38,966 bases of DNA from an uncultured Eubacteriales bacterium (GTDB lineage Bacteria > Bacillota > Clostridia > Oscillospirales > Oscillospiraceae), in the NCBI GenBank assembly GCA_900544945.1, contig UQXG01000003.1, forward strand, positions 1-38,966. Reading direction: 5' to 3'. Below are positions 16,091 through 22,863 of this stretch, one piece after another. The notes beneath the pieces were generated by a model that saw only the letters and a list, made by a program, of their open reading frames with translations, was not told the origin of the DNA and made no database searches. Every line of letters begins with the position of its first letter. Within the stretch, counting starts at the first letter, position 1. Position numbers and translations under genes: made by a program.

Positions 16091-17881
16091 ATGAAAATTA
16101 CCAAGGATATCCGCTATGTGGGCGTTAACGACCATCAGGTAGACCTGTTTGAGGGACAGTATGTGGTTCCCAACGGCATGTCTTACAATTCTTATGTGAT
16201 TCTGGACGAGAAGGTGGCCGTTATGGACACCGTGGATCGGAATTTCACGCACCAGTGGCTGGACAATCTGCAAACCGTTCTGGACGGCCGGAAGCCCGAC
16301 TATCTGGTGATTCAGCACATGGAGCCGGATCATTCGGCCAACATTATGAACTTCCTGAAGGTCTATCCCGAGGCCACGGTGGTTTCCTCCGCCAAGGCCT
16401 TCACCATGATGAAGCAATTCTTCGGCGACGATTTTGAGGGTCACCGGATTGTGGTCGGTGAGGGCGATACCCTGACCCTGGGCAAGCACACCCTGGCCTT
16501 CGTGGCCGCGCCTATGGTGCACTGGCCGGAAGTTATCGTGACCTACGACACCTGCGACAAGGTGCTCTTCTCCGCCGACGGCTTCGGCAAGTTCGGTGCG
16601 CTGGATATTTCCGAGGACTGGGCAGACGAGGCCCGCCGGTACTACATCGGCATCGTAGGCAAGTACGGCCCCCAGGTGCAGGCACTGCTGAAGAAGGCTG
16701 CCGGACTGGACATTTCCATCATCTGCCCCCTCCACGGCCCGGTGCTCACCGAGAATCTGGGCTACTACATCAACCTCTATGACATCTGGTCTTCCTACCG
16801 GGTGGAAAGCGAGGGAATTGTAGTGGCCTACACCTCCGTCTACGGCCACACCAAGGCCGCGGTGGAGCTGCTGGCTCAGAAGCTCCGGGAGAAGGGCTGC
16901 CCCAAGGTGGTGGTTCACGATCTGGCTCGGTGCGATATGGCGAAGGCCGTGGAGGATGCCTTCCGGTACGGCAAGCTGGTGCTGGCTACCACCACCTACA
17001 ACGCCGACATCTTCCCCTTCATGAAGGAATTCATCCATCACCTGACCGAGCGGAACTACCGGAACCGCACCATCGGCCTGGTAGAAAACGGCACCTGGGC
17101 ACCTCTGGCCGCCAAGGTGATGACGAAGATGTTCGAAGGCTGCAAGAACCTGACCTTCACCGATACCACCGTCCGGATTCTGTCCGCCCTGAATGAGGAC
17201 AGCAAGGCGCAGATTGAGGCCATGGCCAATGAGCTGTGCCAGGACTATCTGGCGCAGCAGGATGCCACCGCCAACAAGAACGATCTGAATGCCCTCTTCA
17301 ACATCGGCTACGGCCTGTATGTGGTCACCTCCAACGACGGCACCCGGGACAACGGCCTCATCGTCAACACCGTCTCCCAGGTCACCAACACCCCCAACCG
17401 GGTGGCCGTCACCATCAACAAGGCCAATTACTCCTATCACATCATCCAGCAGACCGGCATTCTGAACGTGAACTGCCTGGATGTTTCCGCCCCCTTCTCC
17501 GTGTTCCAGAACTTCGGCTTCCGCAGCGGACGGACGGCGGACAAGTTCGAGGGCATCGAGGAGCTGCGCTCGGACAACGGCCTGCGGTTCCTGCCCCGGT
17601 ATGTCAACTCCTTCATGAGCCTGAAGGTGGAATCCGTTGTGGATCTGGACACCCATGGCATGTTCATCTGCTCCGTCACCGAGGCTCGGGTCATGTCCGA
17701 CCGGCAGACCATGAGCTACACCTATTACCAGGACAATGTGAAGCCCAAGCCCGAAACCGAGGGCAAGAAGGGCTTCGTGTGCAAGGTCTGCGGCTGGGTC
17801 TATGAGGGCGACACCCTGCCCGACGACATTGTGTGCCCCCTGTGCAAGCACGGTGCCGCGGACTTTGAACCCATCGGTTGA
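16091..17881 (+). CDS. Flavodiiron protein fused to flavin reductase and rubredoxin
   Basis: 596 residues; start chosen at the ATG after AAAGGAG. Reduces oxygen to water, or nitric oxide to nitrous oxide, protecting anaerobic metabolism. Order of domains: metallo-beta-lactamase-like diiron domain (1-240) with the HMEPDH motif at 76-81, His144, Asp163 and His215 as ligands; flavodoxin domain from about 242 (VVAYTSVYGHTK) binding FMN; FMN-binding flavin-reductase split barrel (about 405-550); and a C-terminal rubredoxin (562-596) with iron ligands Cys564, Cys567, Cys582 and Cys585. Electrons could thus run from NAD(P)H through the reductase module and rubredoxin to the diiron site on one chain. 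It is a single-gene unit with its own promoter and terminator. Confidence 0.95.
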   Translation: MKITKDIRYVGVNDHQVDLFEGQYVVPNGMSYNSYVILDEKVAVMDTVDRNFTHQWLDNLQTVLDGRKPDYLVIQHMEPDHSANIMNFLKVYPEATVVSSAKAFTMMKQFFGDDFEGHRIVVGEGDTLTLGKHTLAFVAAPMVHWPEVIVTYDTCDKVLFSADGFGKFGALDISEDWADEARRYYIGIVGKYGPQVQALLKKAAGLDISIICPLHGPVLTENLGYYINLYDIWSSYRVESEGIVVAYTSVYGHTKAAVELLAQKLREKGCPKVVVHDLARCDMAKAVEDAFRYGKLVLATTTYNADIFPFMKEFIHHLTERNYRNRTIGLVENGTWAPLAAKVMTKMFEGCKNLTFTDTTVRILSALNEDSKAQIEAMANELCQDYLAQQDATANKNDLNALFNIGYGLYVVTSNDGTRDNGLIVNTVSQVTNTPNRVAVTINKANYSYHIIQQTGILNVNCLDVSAPFSVFQNFGFRSGRTADKFEGIEELRSDNGLRFLPRYVNSFMSLKVESVVDLDTHGMFICSVTEARVMSDRQTMSYTYYQDNVKPKPETEGKKGFVCKVCGWVYEGDTLPDDIVCPLCKHGAADFEPIG

Positions 17882-17892
17882 TCGACACGCAG

Positions 17893-17924
17893 AACAGCCT
17901 CCCTCGCGGGAGGCTGTTCATTTT
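17893..17924 (+). terminator. Terminator of the flavodiiron gene
   Basis: AACAGCCTCCC pairs with GGGAGGCTGTT around TCGC, followed by CATTTT. It begins 12 nt after the stop. Confidence 0.85.
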
Positions 17925-17937
17925 GGTCAGCCAACCG

Positions 17938-17976
17938 AAAAACCGGGACTGCCGCATATTTTTGCGGTAGTCCCGG
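17938..17976 (-). terminator. Terminator of the secreted L,D-transpeptidase-like gene
   Basis: On the minus strand CCGGGACT...AGTCCCGG forms the outer stem with an inner ACCGCA/TGCGGC stem, followed by TTTTT. It lies a few bases after that gene's stop. Confidence 0.85.
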
Positions 17977-17980
17977 TATC

Positions 17981-19147
17981 TTAATCTCCGATTCCCAGCA
18001 GCCGCTGCCACCAGCTGCGCACAGGCTCCGGCTCCAGAAGCTTCACATGTCCGGCATACAGGAAGCACCGCTGACCCTCCCGGCTGGCCTCGTACCAGAG
18101 ATTGCCCCGGGTGTTGAAGAGGCTTCCGTAAACCCGCAGGGTCTGCCCCGGCTCCAGCACCGCCAGCTCCTTGGACCACTCGTCGGTCTGGCCGCTGCAG
18201 GGCATACTCATCAGCTGGGTCTGACGCTGAACCTGCACCAGCTTGCCCTCGGAATAATGCTCCTGCTTGCCGCACAGGGCCAGATAGGAATCCAGGCGGC
18301 TGCTGTGGGTGTTGGCCAGCATGGCATCCACCGCATCGGGATTTTTATAAAGGGTGTACATCTCCGTGCGCAGAGCCTGCCGGTCGATGGTAATGGTTCC
18401 CACAAACCGGTCCGGGGCGAAGCCGTTGTAGCTGTCATAGCTGTCGTAATAGGTGGCCTGCAATAGCTTCCAGAACTCCCAGGCCGATCCGCCGCCGATC
18501 AGCGGGCAGCCCGCCGACCACATATACTTGCTGCCGCTGGTATGGTTGCTGGTGCGGGTGTGGATGTTAATGGAATCCGCCGGATGGGCGGTATAGCCCT
18601 CCGGGGTCATATAAATGGCGGGAATGGTGCCATCGTCATAGGCGCTTCGCATGTGCAGCGCCTCGTATTCGCCCTTATGAAAAACGGAATAGAGCTGATA
18701 GGTGCCGTCCAGAATGGTGGCAGGGCCTACGTCGCCGATTTTGGGCAGCGTCCAGGCGCCGTATTCCAGGGGTCTGTCCGGCAGGGTGCTGGCGTTGCTG
18801 TTGATGTAGGCAAGCTTCAGCTGCCCGTCCCCATCGCGGCGCAATACCACGCACACGGCAGACACCCGGTAATAGGACAGGTCGGACAGAATCGGGTCGT
18901 CCATATTGTCCGAGCAGCCGTCAAAGAGGAACACGGCGCAGTAGCCGCTGTCCAGAGCATCTATCACCGCTTGATTGGTACGCACATGGTAGTCGAGCAT
19001 CCGCTCCACATAGACCCGGCTGGTCTTGTTCGTAATCCAGGTGCGAAGGCTTTTGTGAAAACCCGTCTGCTGGGTTTCGGCAGAGGCCGGAAGCACACAG
19101 ATCAGCAGCAGCGCAAGACAGAGCGCTGCGGAAATGACTTTTTTCAT
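17981..19147 (-). CDS. Secreted L,D-transpeptidase-like protein with C-terminal SH3-like domain
   Basis: 388 residues. Residues 1-23 are a clear signal peptide (MKK, hydrophobic core, ASAE cleavage region). The middle contains NIHTRTSN (His196) and, 18 residues on, SAGC (Cys214), the spacing of a YkuD-type His...SxGC active site, though the canonical final Arg is replaced (GCPLIGG). The last 70 or so residues resemble a bacterial SH3 wall-binding domain (LEPGQTLRVYG, LWYEAS, GHVKLLEP). I infer an exported enzyme acting on peptidoglycan or a related peptide; this is less certain than the export. Its promoter at 19326-19354 puts palindrome A3 in its 5' UTR. Confidence 0.6.
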   Translation of the reverse strand: MKKVISAALCLALLLICVLPASAETQQTGFHKSLRTWITNKTSRVYVERMLDYHVRTNQAVIDALDSGYCAVFLFDGCSDNMDDPILSDLSYYRVSAVCVVLRRDGDGQLKLAYINSNASTLPDRPLEYGAWTLPKIGDVGPATILDGTYQLYSVFHKGEYEALHMRSAYDDGTIPAIYMTPEGYTAHPADSINIHTRTSNHTSGSKYMWSAGCPLIGGGSAWEFWKLLQATYYDSYDSYNGFAPDRFVGTITIDRQALRTEMYTLYKNPDAVDAMLANTHSSRLDSYLALCGKQEHYSEGKLVQVQRQTQLMSMPCSGQTDEWSKELAVLEPGQTLRVYGSLFNTRGNLWYEASREGQRCFLYAGHVKLLEPEPVRSWWQRLLGIGD

Positions 19148-19164
19148 AGGCTGAAACCTTTCCC

Positions 19165-19315
19165 AGGGTCTATCTCAAAGCCGGAAAGTTAACCAACGGC
19201 GAGGGATTCTCCCCCCTGACGAAGCCATTTTTTGCGGAAATACTTTGAAATAACAGTACCCAGCAGGTGGAAAAATCCGCTGTTTGGGCGTGTTGACGGT
19301 TTTCAGATAGGCCCT
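19165..19315. repeat. Long imperfect palindrome, family A diverged copy 3 (5' UTR of the secreted protein)
   Basis: 151 nt bounded by AGGGTCTATCT and AGATAGGCCCT. It shares the family core in the same order as the other copies (GCGAG-GATT, CTG-CGAAG, GCGGA-AATACT, AAAAATCCGCTGT). The outer arms pair, and GGATTCTCCCCCCTG pairs with CAGGTGGAAAAATCC; the innermost stem is not kept. It would be transcribed as almost the entire leader of the 17981-19147 gene, ending 18 nt before its ATG. Confidence 0.6.
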
Positions 19316-19325
19316 AATTGCTGAC

Positions 19326-19354
19326 AGTTTACCATTTTTCTCCAGTGCCGTCAA
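19326..19354 (-). promoter_or_regulatory. Promoter of the secreted-protein gene
   Basis: Minus-strand TTGACG (19354-19349), 17-bp spacer, TAAACT (19331-19326). Transcription would start near 19319, at the edge of palindrome A3. Confidence 0.65.
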
Positions 19355-19372
19355 TCCCCGGAAGGAATTTCC

Positions 19373-19402
19373 TTTACATTCTCCCTGCCACTGTGTTATA
19401 AT
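19373..19402 (+). promoter_or_regulatory. Promoter of the pullulanase-Nudix gene
   Basis: TTTACA (19373-19378), 18-bp spacer, TATAAT (19397-19402), followed by an AAGGAG ribosome site before the ATG at 19432. It diverges from the 19326-19354 promoter. Confidence 0.8.
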
Positions 19403-19431
19403 TTCCCCAAACAATAAGGAGAGTACCGCCC

Positions 19432-21720
19432 ATGCGCAATCTTTACGATACCGAAGAATTCGAAAACGCCTATACCTATTTGGGGCACGACTTGGGTGCC
19501 TTCTGGACGGAAAGTCAGACCGTCTTCCGTCTCTGGGCACCTACCGCCCGGGAGGTGACTCTGCTTCTATACCGGGACGGTCTGGGAGGCGAACCCCTGG
19601 CCAGTCAGCAACTCCACCCGGAGAAAAACGGCACCTGGATTGCCCGGCGGATGGGCAACCTCAAGGGTCTGTACTACACCTACCTGGTGAACGTGGACGG
19701 CCAAGCCAAAGAGGCCTGCGATCCCTACGCCAAGGCTGTCGGAGTCAACGGCCAGCGGGCTATGGTCATCGACTTGCAGGAAACCAATCCGGCGGGCTGG
19801 ACAGAAGACCGCTCCCCTTTCCGTGGCAAAGGCATCACGGACGCGGTGCTCTATGAGCTGCACATCCGGGATCTTTCCATGCACCGCTCCTCTCACATTC
19901 AAAATAAGGGGAAGTACCTGGGTCTGGCAGAAACCGGCACCCACACCCGGGGCGGCCATGCCACGGGTCTGGATCACATCCGGCAGCTGGGCGTGACCCA
20001 TATCCACCTGCTGCCTGTGTTTGACTTTGGCTACACCGATGAAAGCAGCTCCCAGCCCCAGTACAACTGGGGCTATGACCCGGTGAATTTCAACGTCCCC
20101 GAAGGCTCCTATGCCACGAACCCCTTTGACGGTGCCTGCCGGGTTCGGGAACTGAAGCAGACGGTGAAGGCCATCCACGATGCCGGGCTGAGCGTAGTCA
20201 TGGACGTGGTATACAATCATGTCTACGACCGGGACGGCTTCTGCTTCAACCAAATCGTCCCGGGATATTTCAGCCGGGGCACCAGCAACGGCTCCTGCTG
20301 CGGCAACGACACCGCCTCCGAGCGGAGCATGGTACGAAAATACATTGTGGATTCCGTAAACTACTGGGCGGACGAATATCACATTGACGGCTTCCGGTTT
20401 GACCTGATGGGATTGCTGGACATCGCCACCGTCAATCAAATCGTTCAGACGGTGAAAAGCCGCCACCCCCATGTGATCTTCTACGGCGAGGGCTGGCAGA
20501 TGAACACCAGTCCTGTCCGTCCCGGCACGGAGCTGGCTACCCAGTATCATTCCTCCCTGACACCGGGAGTTTCCTTCTTCTCCGACACCTGCCGGGATTT
20601 GCTTCGGGGCTCCATCTTTGACAGCCGGGCTCCCGGCTTTGTCTCCGGGGCAATCTGCGACAAAAATACGCTGAACGCCTGCTTCCTGGGGCTTCCCCAC
20701 TGGGCCTGCCAGCCGGAGCAGAGCGTAAACTACGTCTCCTGCCACGACGACTACACCCTTTTCGACCGGCTTGCCCTGGTAAATCCCGACGCCCCTCGGC
20801 AGACGCTGATTCGTCAGAACCGGCTGGCGGCGGCCTTCGTGTTTTTGTCCCAGGGCGTGCCCTTCCTCCAGGCCGGGGAAGAAATCCTCCGCACCAAGCC
20901 AAAAGGCCGTGGGAAATTCGACGACAACAGCTACCGCTCCCCGGATCGGGTGAACGCCATCCGCTGGGATACTCTGGAAAGCCCGGAATATCAGGAGGCC
21001 CTGGCTTATTATAAAGGTCTCATTGCCTTCCGGAAGGCGCACGAAGGTCTGCGCCAGACCGGACGGGAGGCGGTTCAAGCCAGCGTTTTCCCGGTGGAAA
21101 CCGGAAATCCCAAAGCGGTATGCTACCGGGTTGAGGATCGGTATCACAGCATTCTTGCCATTTTCAACGCCGATGACCAGCCCCTGACCATGACCTTACC
21201 GGATGGAACCTGGGATGTGAACATCCACGACGGTGCCGCCGGAACCGTCCCTCTGTTCACCGCCCAGGGACAGGTCACCGCCCTCCCCTGCTCCGCCTCG
21301 GTGCTCACCCAAAAAAAGCCGGTGGATGTGGTGGCCGCCCTGATCTGGGAGAAGGACAGATTTCTGATCTGCCAGCGGCCTGCCCACAAAACCCGGGGAC
21401 TGCTCTGGGAATTTGTAGGCGGCAAGGTAGAGCCGGGAGAGACCCCTGCCCAGGCTCTGACCCGGGAGTGCGCCGAGGAGCTGGCCGTCCAGGTGGACGT
21501 GGGCAGTCGGTTCTTTCAGGAATTCCACGACTATCCGGATATGCTGATTCGCCTGACCCTGTTTCACTGCACCATTGCCTCCGGAGTGCCCCAGCTGCTG
21601 GAGCACAAGGCTCTGCGCTGGATCCGGCCGGAGGAAATTCCGAGCTACGAATTCTGCCCGGCGGACGTGAACGTGCTGGCTCAAATTCGCAGAGAATACG
21701 AAGGCCGTCCGCCGCTGTGA
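19432..21720 (+). CDS. Type I pullulanase fused to a C-terminal Nudix hydrolase
   Basis: 762 residues, no signal peptide, so cytoplasmic. Residues about 8-110 form a CBM48-like N-terminal domain. Residues 130-540 are the GH13 barrel with the type I pullulanase signature YNWGYDP at 211-217, nucleophile Asp324 (GFRFDLMG), acid/base Glu353 (YGEGW) and Asp439 or Asp440 (SCHDD). A beta domain follows to about 625. Residues 630-762 are a MutT-type Nudix domain, box GGKVEPGE...RECAEE at 663-683, with the usual Gly after EE-x replaced by Ala685. Pullulanases cleave alpha-1,6 links in glycogen or pullulan and normally end near residue 630. What the Nudix part hydrolyses (nucleotide-sugar or oxidised dNTP) is not evident. 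There is no stop or frameshift between the parts. Confidence 0.93.
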   Translation: MRNLYDTEEFENAYTYLGHDLGAFWTESQTVFRLWAPTAREVTLLLYRDGLGGEPLASQQLHPEKNGTWIARRMGNLKGLYYTYLVNVDGQAKEACDPYAKAVGVNGQRAMVIDLQETNPAGWTEDRSPFRGKGITDAVLYELHIRDLSMHRSSHIQNKGKYLGLAETGTHTRGGHATGLDHIRQLGVTHIHLLPVFDFGYTDESSSQPQYNWGYDPVNFNVPEGSYATNPFDGACRVRELKQTVKAIHDAGLSVVMDVVYNHVYDRDGFCFNQIVPGYFSRGTSNGSCCGNDTASERSMVRKYIVDSVNYWADEYHIDGFRFDLMGLLDIATVNQIVQTVKSRHPHVIFYGEGWQMNTSPVRPGTELATQYHSSLTPGVSFFSDTCRDLLRGSIFDSRAPGFVSGAICDKNTLNACFLGLPHWACQPEQSVNYVSCHDDYTLFDRLALVNPDAPRQTLIRQNRLAAAFVFLSQGVPFLQAGEEILRTKPKGRGKFDDNSYRSPDRVNAIRWDTLESPEYQEALAYYKGLIAFRKAHEGLRQTGREAVQASVFPVETGNPKAVCYRVEDRYHSILAIFNADDQPLTMTLPDGTWDVNIHDGAAGTVPLFTAQGQVTALPCSASVLTQKKPVDVVAALIWEKDRFLICQRPAHKTRGLLWEFVGGKVEPGETPAQALTRECAEELAVQVDVGSRFFQEFHDYPDMLIRLTLFHCTIASGVPQLLEHKALRWIRPEEIPSYEFCPADVNVLAQIRREYEGRPPL

Positions 21721-21751
21721 GGCAATTTGCACGAAGGGTCACAAAGAAAGA

Positions 21752-21780
21752 TTGACAGATGCCGTCAGCTTGACTATAAT
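21752..21780 (+). promoter_or_regulatory. Promoter of the cytidylate-kinase-like gene
   Basis: TTGACA (21752-21757), 17-bp spacer, TATAAT (21775-21780): consensus sigma-A elements. A CAGGAGG site precedes the ATG at 21815. Confidence 0.9.
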
Positions 21781-21814
21781 ATAGGTATGAGAACTGTACC
21801 AGGAGGTAAGCATT

Positions 21815-22432
21815 ATGGAAAAAAAGATCATCACCATCAGCCGTGAGTTCGGTTCCGGCGGACGCTCCGTAGGTCACATGGTGGCAGAGCGTCTGGGCAT
21901 CCCCTTCTATGACAAGGAGCTGGTTGACCAGATCGCCGTGGAGTCCGGCTTTGCGCCGAAGTTCGTGGAGGAAAACGGCGAGCACTCCCCCGGCAGCAGT
22001 CTGTTCTCCTATGCCTTTGCCCCTCAGGGGATTCCGGGAGTTATGAACGGCCTGTCCACCGCGGATTTCCTGTGGAACATTCAATGCAGCGTGATTTTGC
22101 AGCTGGCGGAGAAGGGTCCCTGTGTCATCGTAGGCCGGAATGCGGACTACATTCTGAAGGATCGGCCTGACGCGCTGCACACCTTCATCTGCGCGGACAT
22201 GGCCTTCCGGGCGGACCGGATCGTCCATCGCTACGGCGAGTCCGACAAGAGCCCCGAGGCCCGGCTGAACGAGAAGGACAAGCGGCGCAAGGTAAACTAC
22301 CAGCACTATACCGGCCGCACCTGGGGTCAGGCTCAGAACTATGACATCTGCCTGGATTCCGGCACCCTGGGCATCGATCAGTGCGTGGACATCATCTGCG
22401 GCATTGTGGAAAAATCCAAAAAGCAGGATTAA
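21815..22432 (+). CDS. Cytidylate-kinase-like family protein
   Basis: 205 residues. It begins ITISREFGSGGRSVGHMVAERLG, a P-loop-like start (GSGGRS at 13-18) in the place of the nucleotide-binding loop of cytidylate kinase, followed by IPFYDKELVDQIA and CVIVGRNADYIL. This matches the PF13189 family, which is common in Clostridia, often in several copies, and whose phosphoryl acceptor is not firmly known. It is not the housekeeping Cmk. It has its own consensus promoter and a strong terminator, so it is a single-gene unit. Confidence 0.88.
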   Translation: MEKKIITISREFGSGGRSVGHMVAERLGIPFYDKELVDQIAVESGFAPKFVEENGEHSPGSSLFSYAFAPQGIPGVMNGLSTADFLWNIQCSVILQLAEKGPCVIVGRNADYILKDRPDALHTFICADMAFRADRIVHRYGESDKSPEARLNEKDKRRKVNYQHYTGRTWGQAQNYDICLDSGTLGIDQCVDIICGIVEKSKKQD

Positions 22433-22440
22433 AACGACAG

Positions 22441-22485
22441 AACGCCCCGATTTCCGGAGAAATTCCGGAAATCGGGGCGTTTTTG
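22441..22485 (+). terminator. Terminator of the cytidylate-kinase-like gene
   Basis: ACGCCCCGATTTCCGG pairs perfectly with CCGGAAATCGGGGCGT around a 7-nt loop, followed by TTTT (part of the GTTTTTG tract). Confidence 0.95.
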
Positions 22486-22499
22486 TACGTTGGCGCAAA

Positions 22500-22621
22500 A
22501 AGGCTCCCCTTGCTGATCAAGGGTGGTGCTCCGCGCAGCGAATTTGAAATATAAATGACTGCCGGTGGCAGTCATACCATAATTCGTGCTGCCCCAGTGC
22601 GCACACTGGGGCTGAGGGGAT
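22500..22621. repeat. Composite palindromic intergenic repeat
   Basis: Begins AAGGCTCCCCTTG and ends GGGGCTGAGGGGAT, ends resembling short mobile repeats frequent in gut Clostridia. Inside are perfect hairpins ATGACTGCC/GGCAGTCAT (22555-22575) and GCCCCAGTG/CACTGGGGC (22591-22612). No ORF. It lies in the 431-nt gap between two converging genes. Confidence 0.6.
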
Positions 22622-22667
22622 CAGAACTTCCATCTTTCCGGGCATAGTCAACAATCGCACCTTTACA

Positions 22668-22743
22668 ATCCCTCAGTCACAGCCTTCCGTGAGACGGCTG
22701 TGCCAGCTCCCTTTACACAAGGGAGCCGGGGTGCTCCCGCACC
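22668..22743. repeat. Palindromic intergenic repeat (CCCTCAGTCAC type)
   Basis: ATCCCTCAGTCAC leads into a hairpin CACAGCC/GGCTGTG, then GCTCCCTT/AAGGGAGC around TACAC, then GGTGC/GCACC. The layout matches the element at 32626-32671. Non-coding, presumably a small non-autonomous repeat. The rest of the gap to 22822 shows nothing recognisable. Confidence 0.65.
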
Positions 22744-22822
22744 AGTGCGTTTTTCGGTGTTTCTCAGAAAGAACAGAGAATTATACCACATTCCCACTGG
22801 TTTGCAATGACATGCTATAACG

Positions 22823-22854
22823 AATCAGCCCCGGCCGGTTGGCCGGGGCTGATT
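22823..22854 (-). terminator. Hairpin after glycogen phosphorylase
   Basis: AATCAGCCCCGGCC pairs perfectly with GGCCGGGGCTGATT around GGTT, starting 9 nt after the glgP stop. The minus-strand exit side is only weakly T-rich (TTCGTTAT), while the plus-strand exit has TTTT, so it may stop transcription from both sides. Confidence 0.7.
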
Positions 22855-22863
22855 TTACAAGAA

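Noticed and set aside
15953..17851. 632-codon minus-strand ORF opposite the flavodiiron gene
   Set aside because: Low-complexity Gly/His/Val-rich shadow; the plus strand has all catalytic residues and a consensus promoter.
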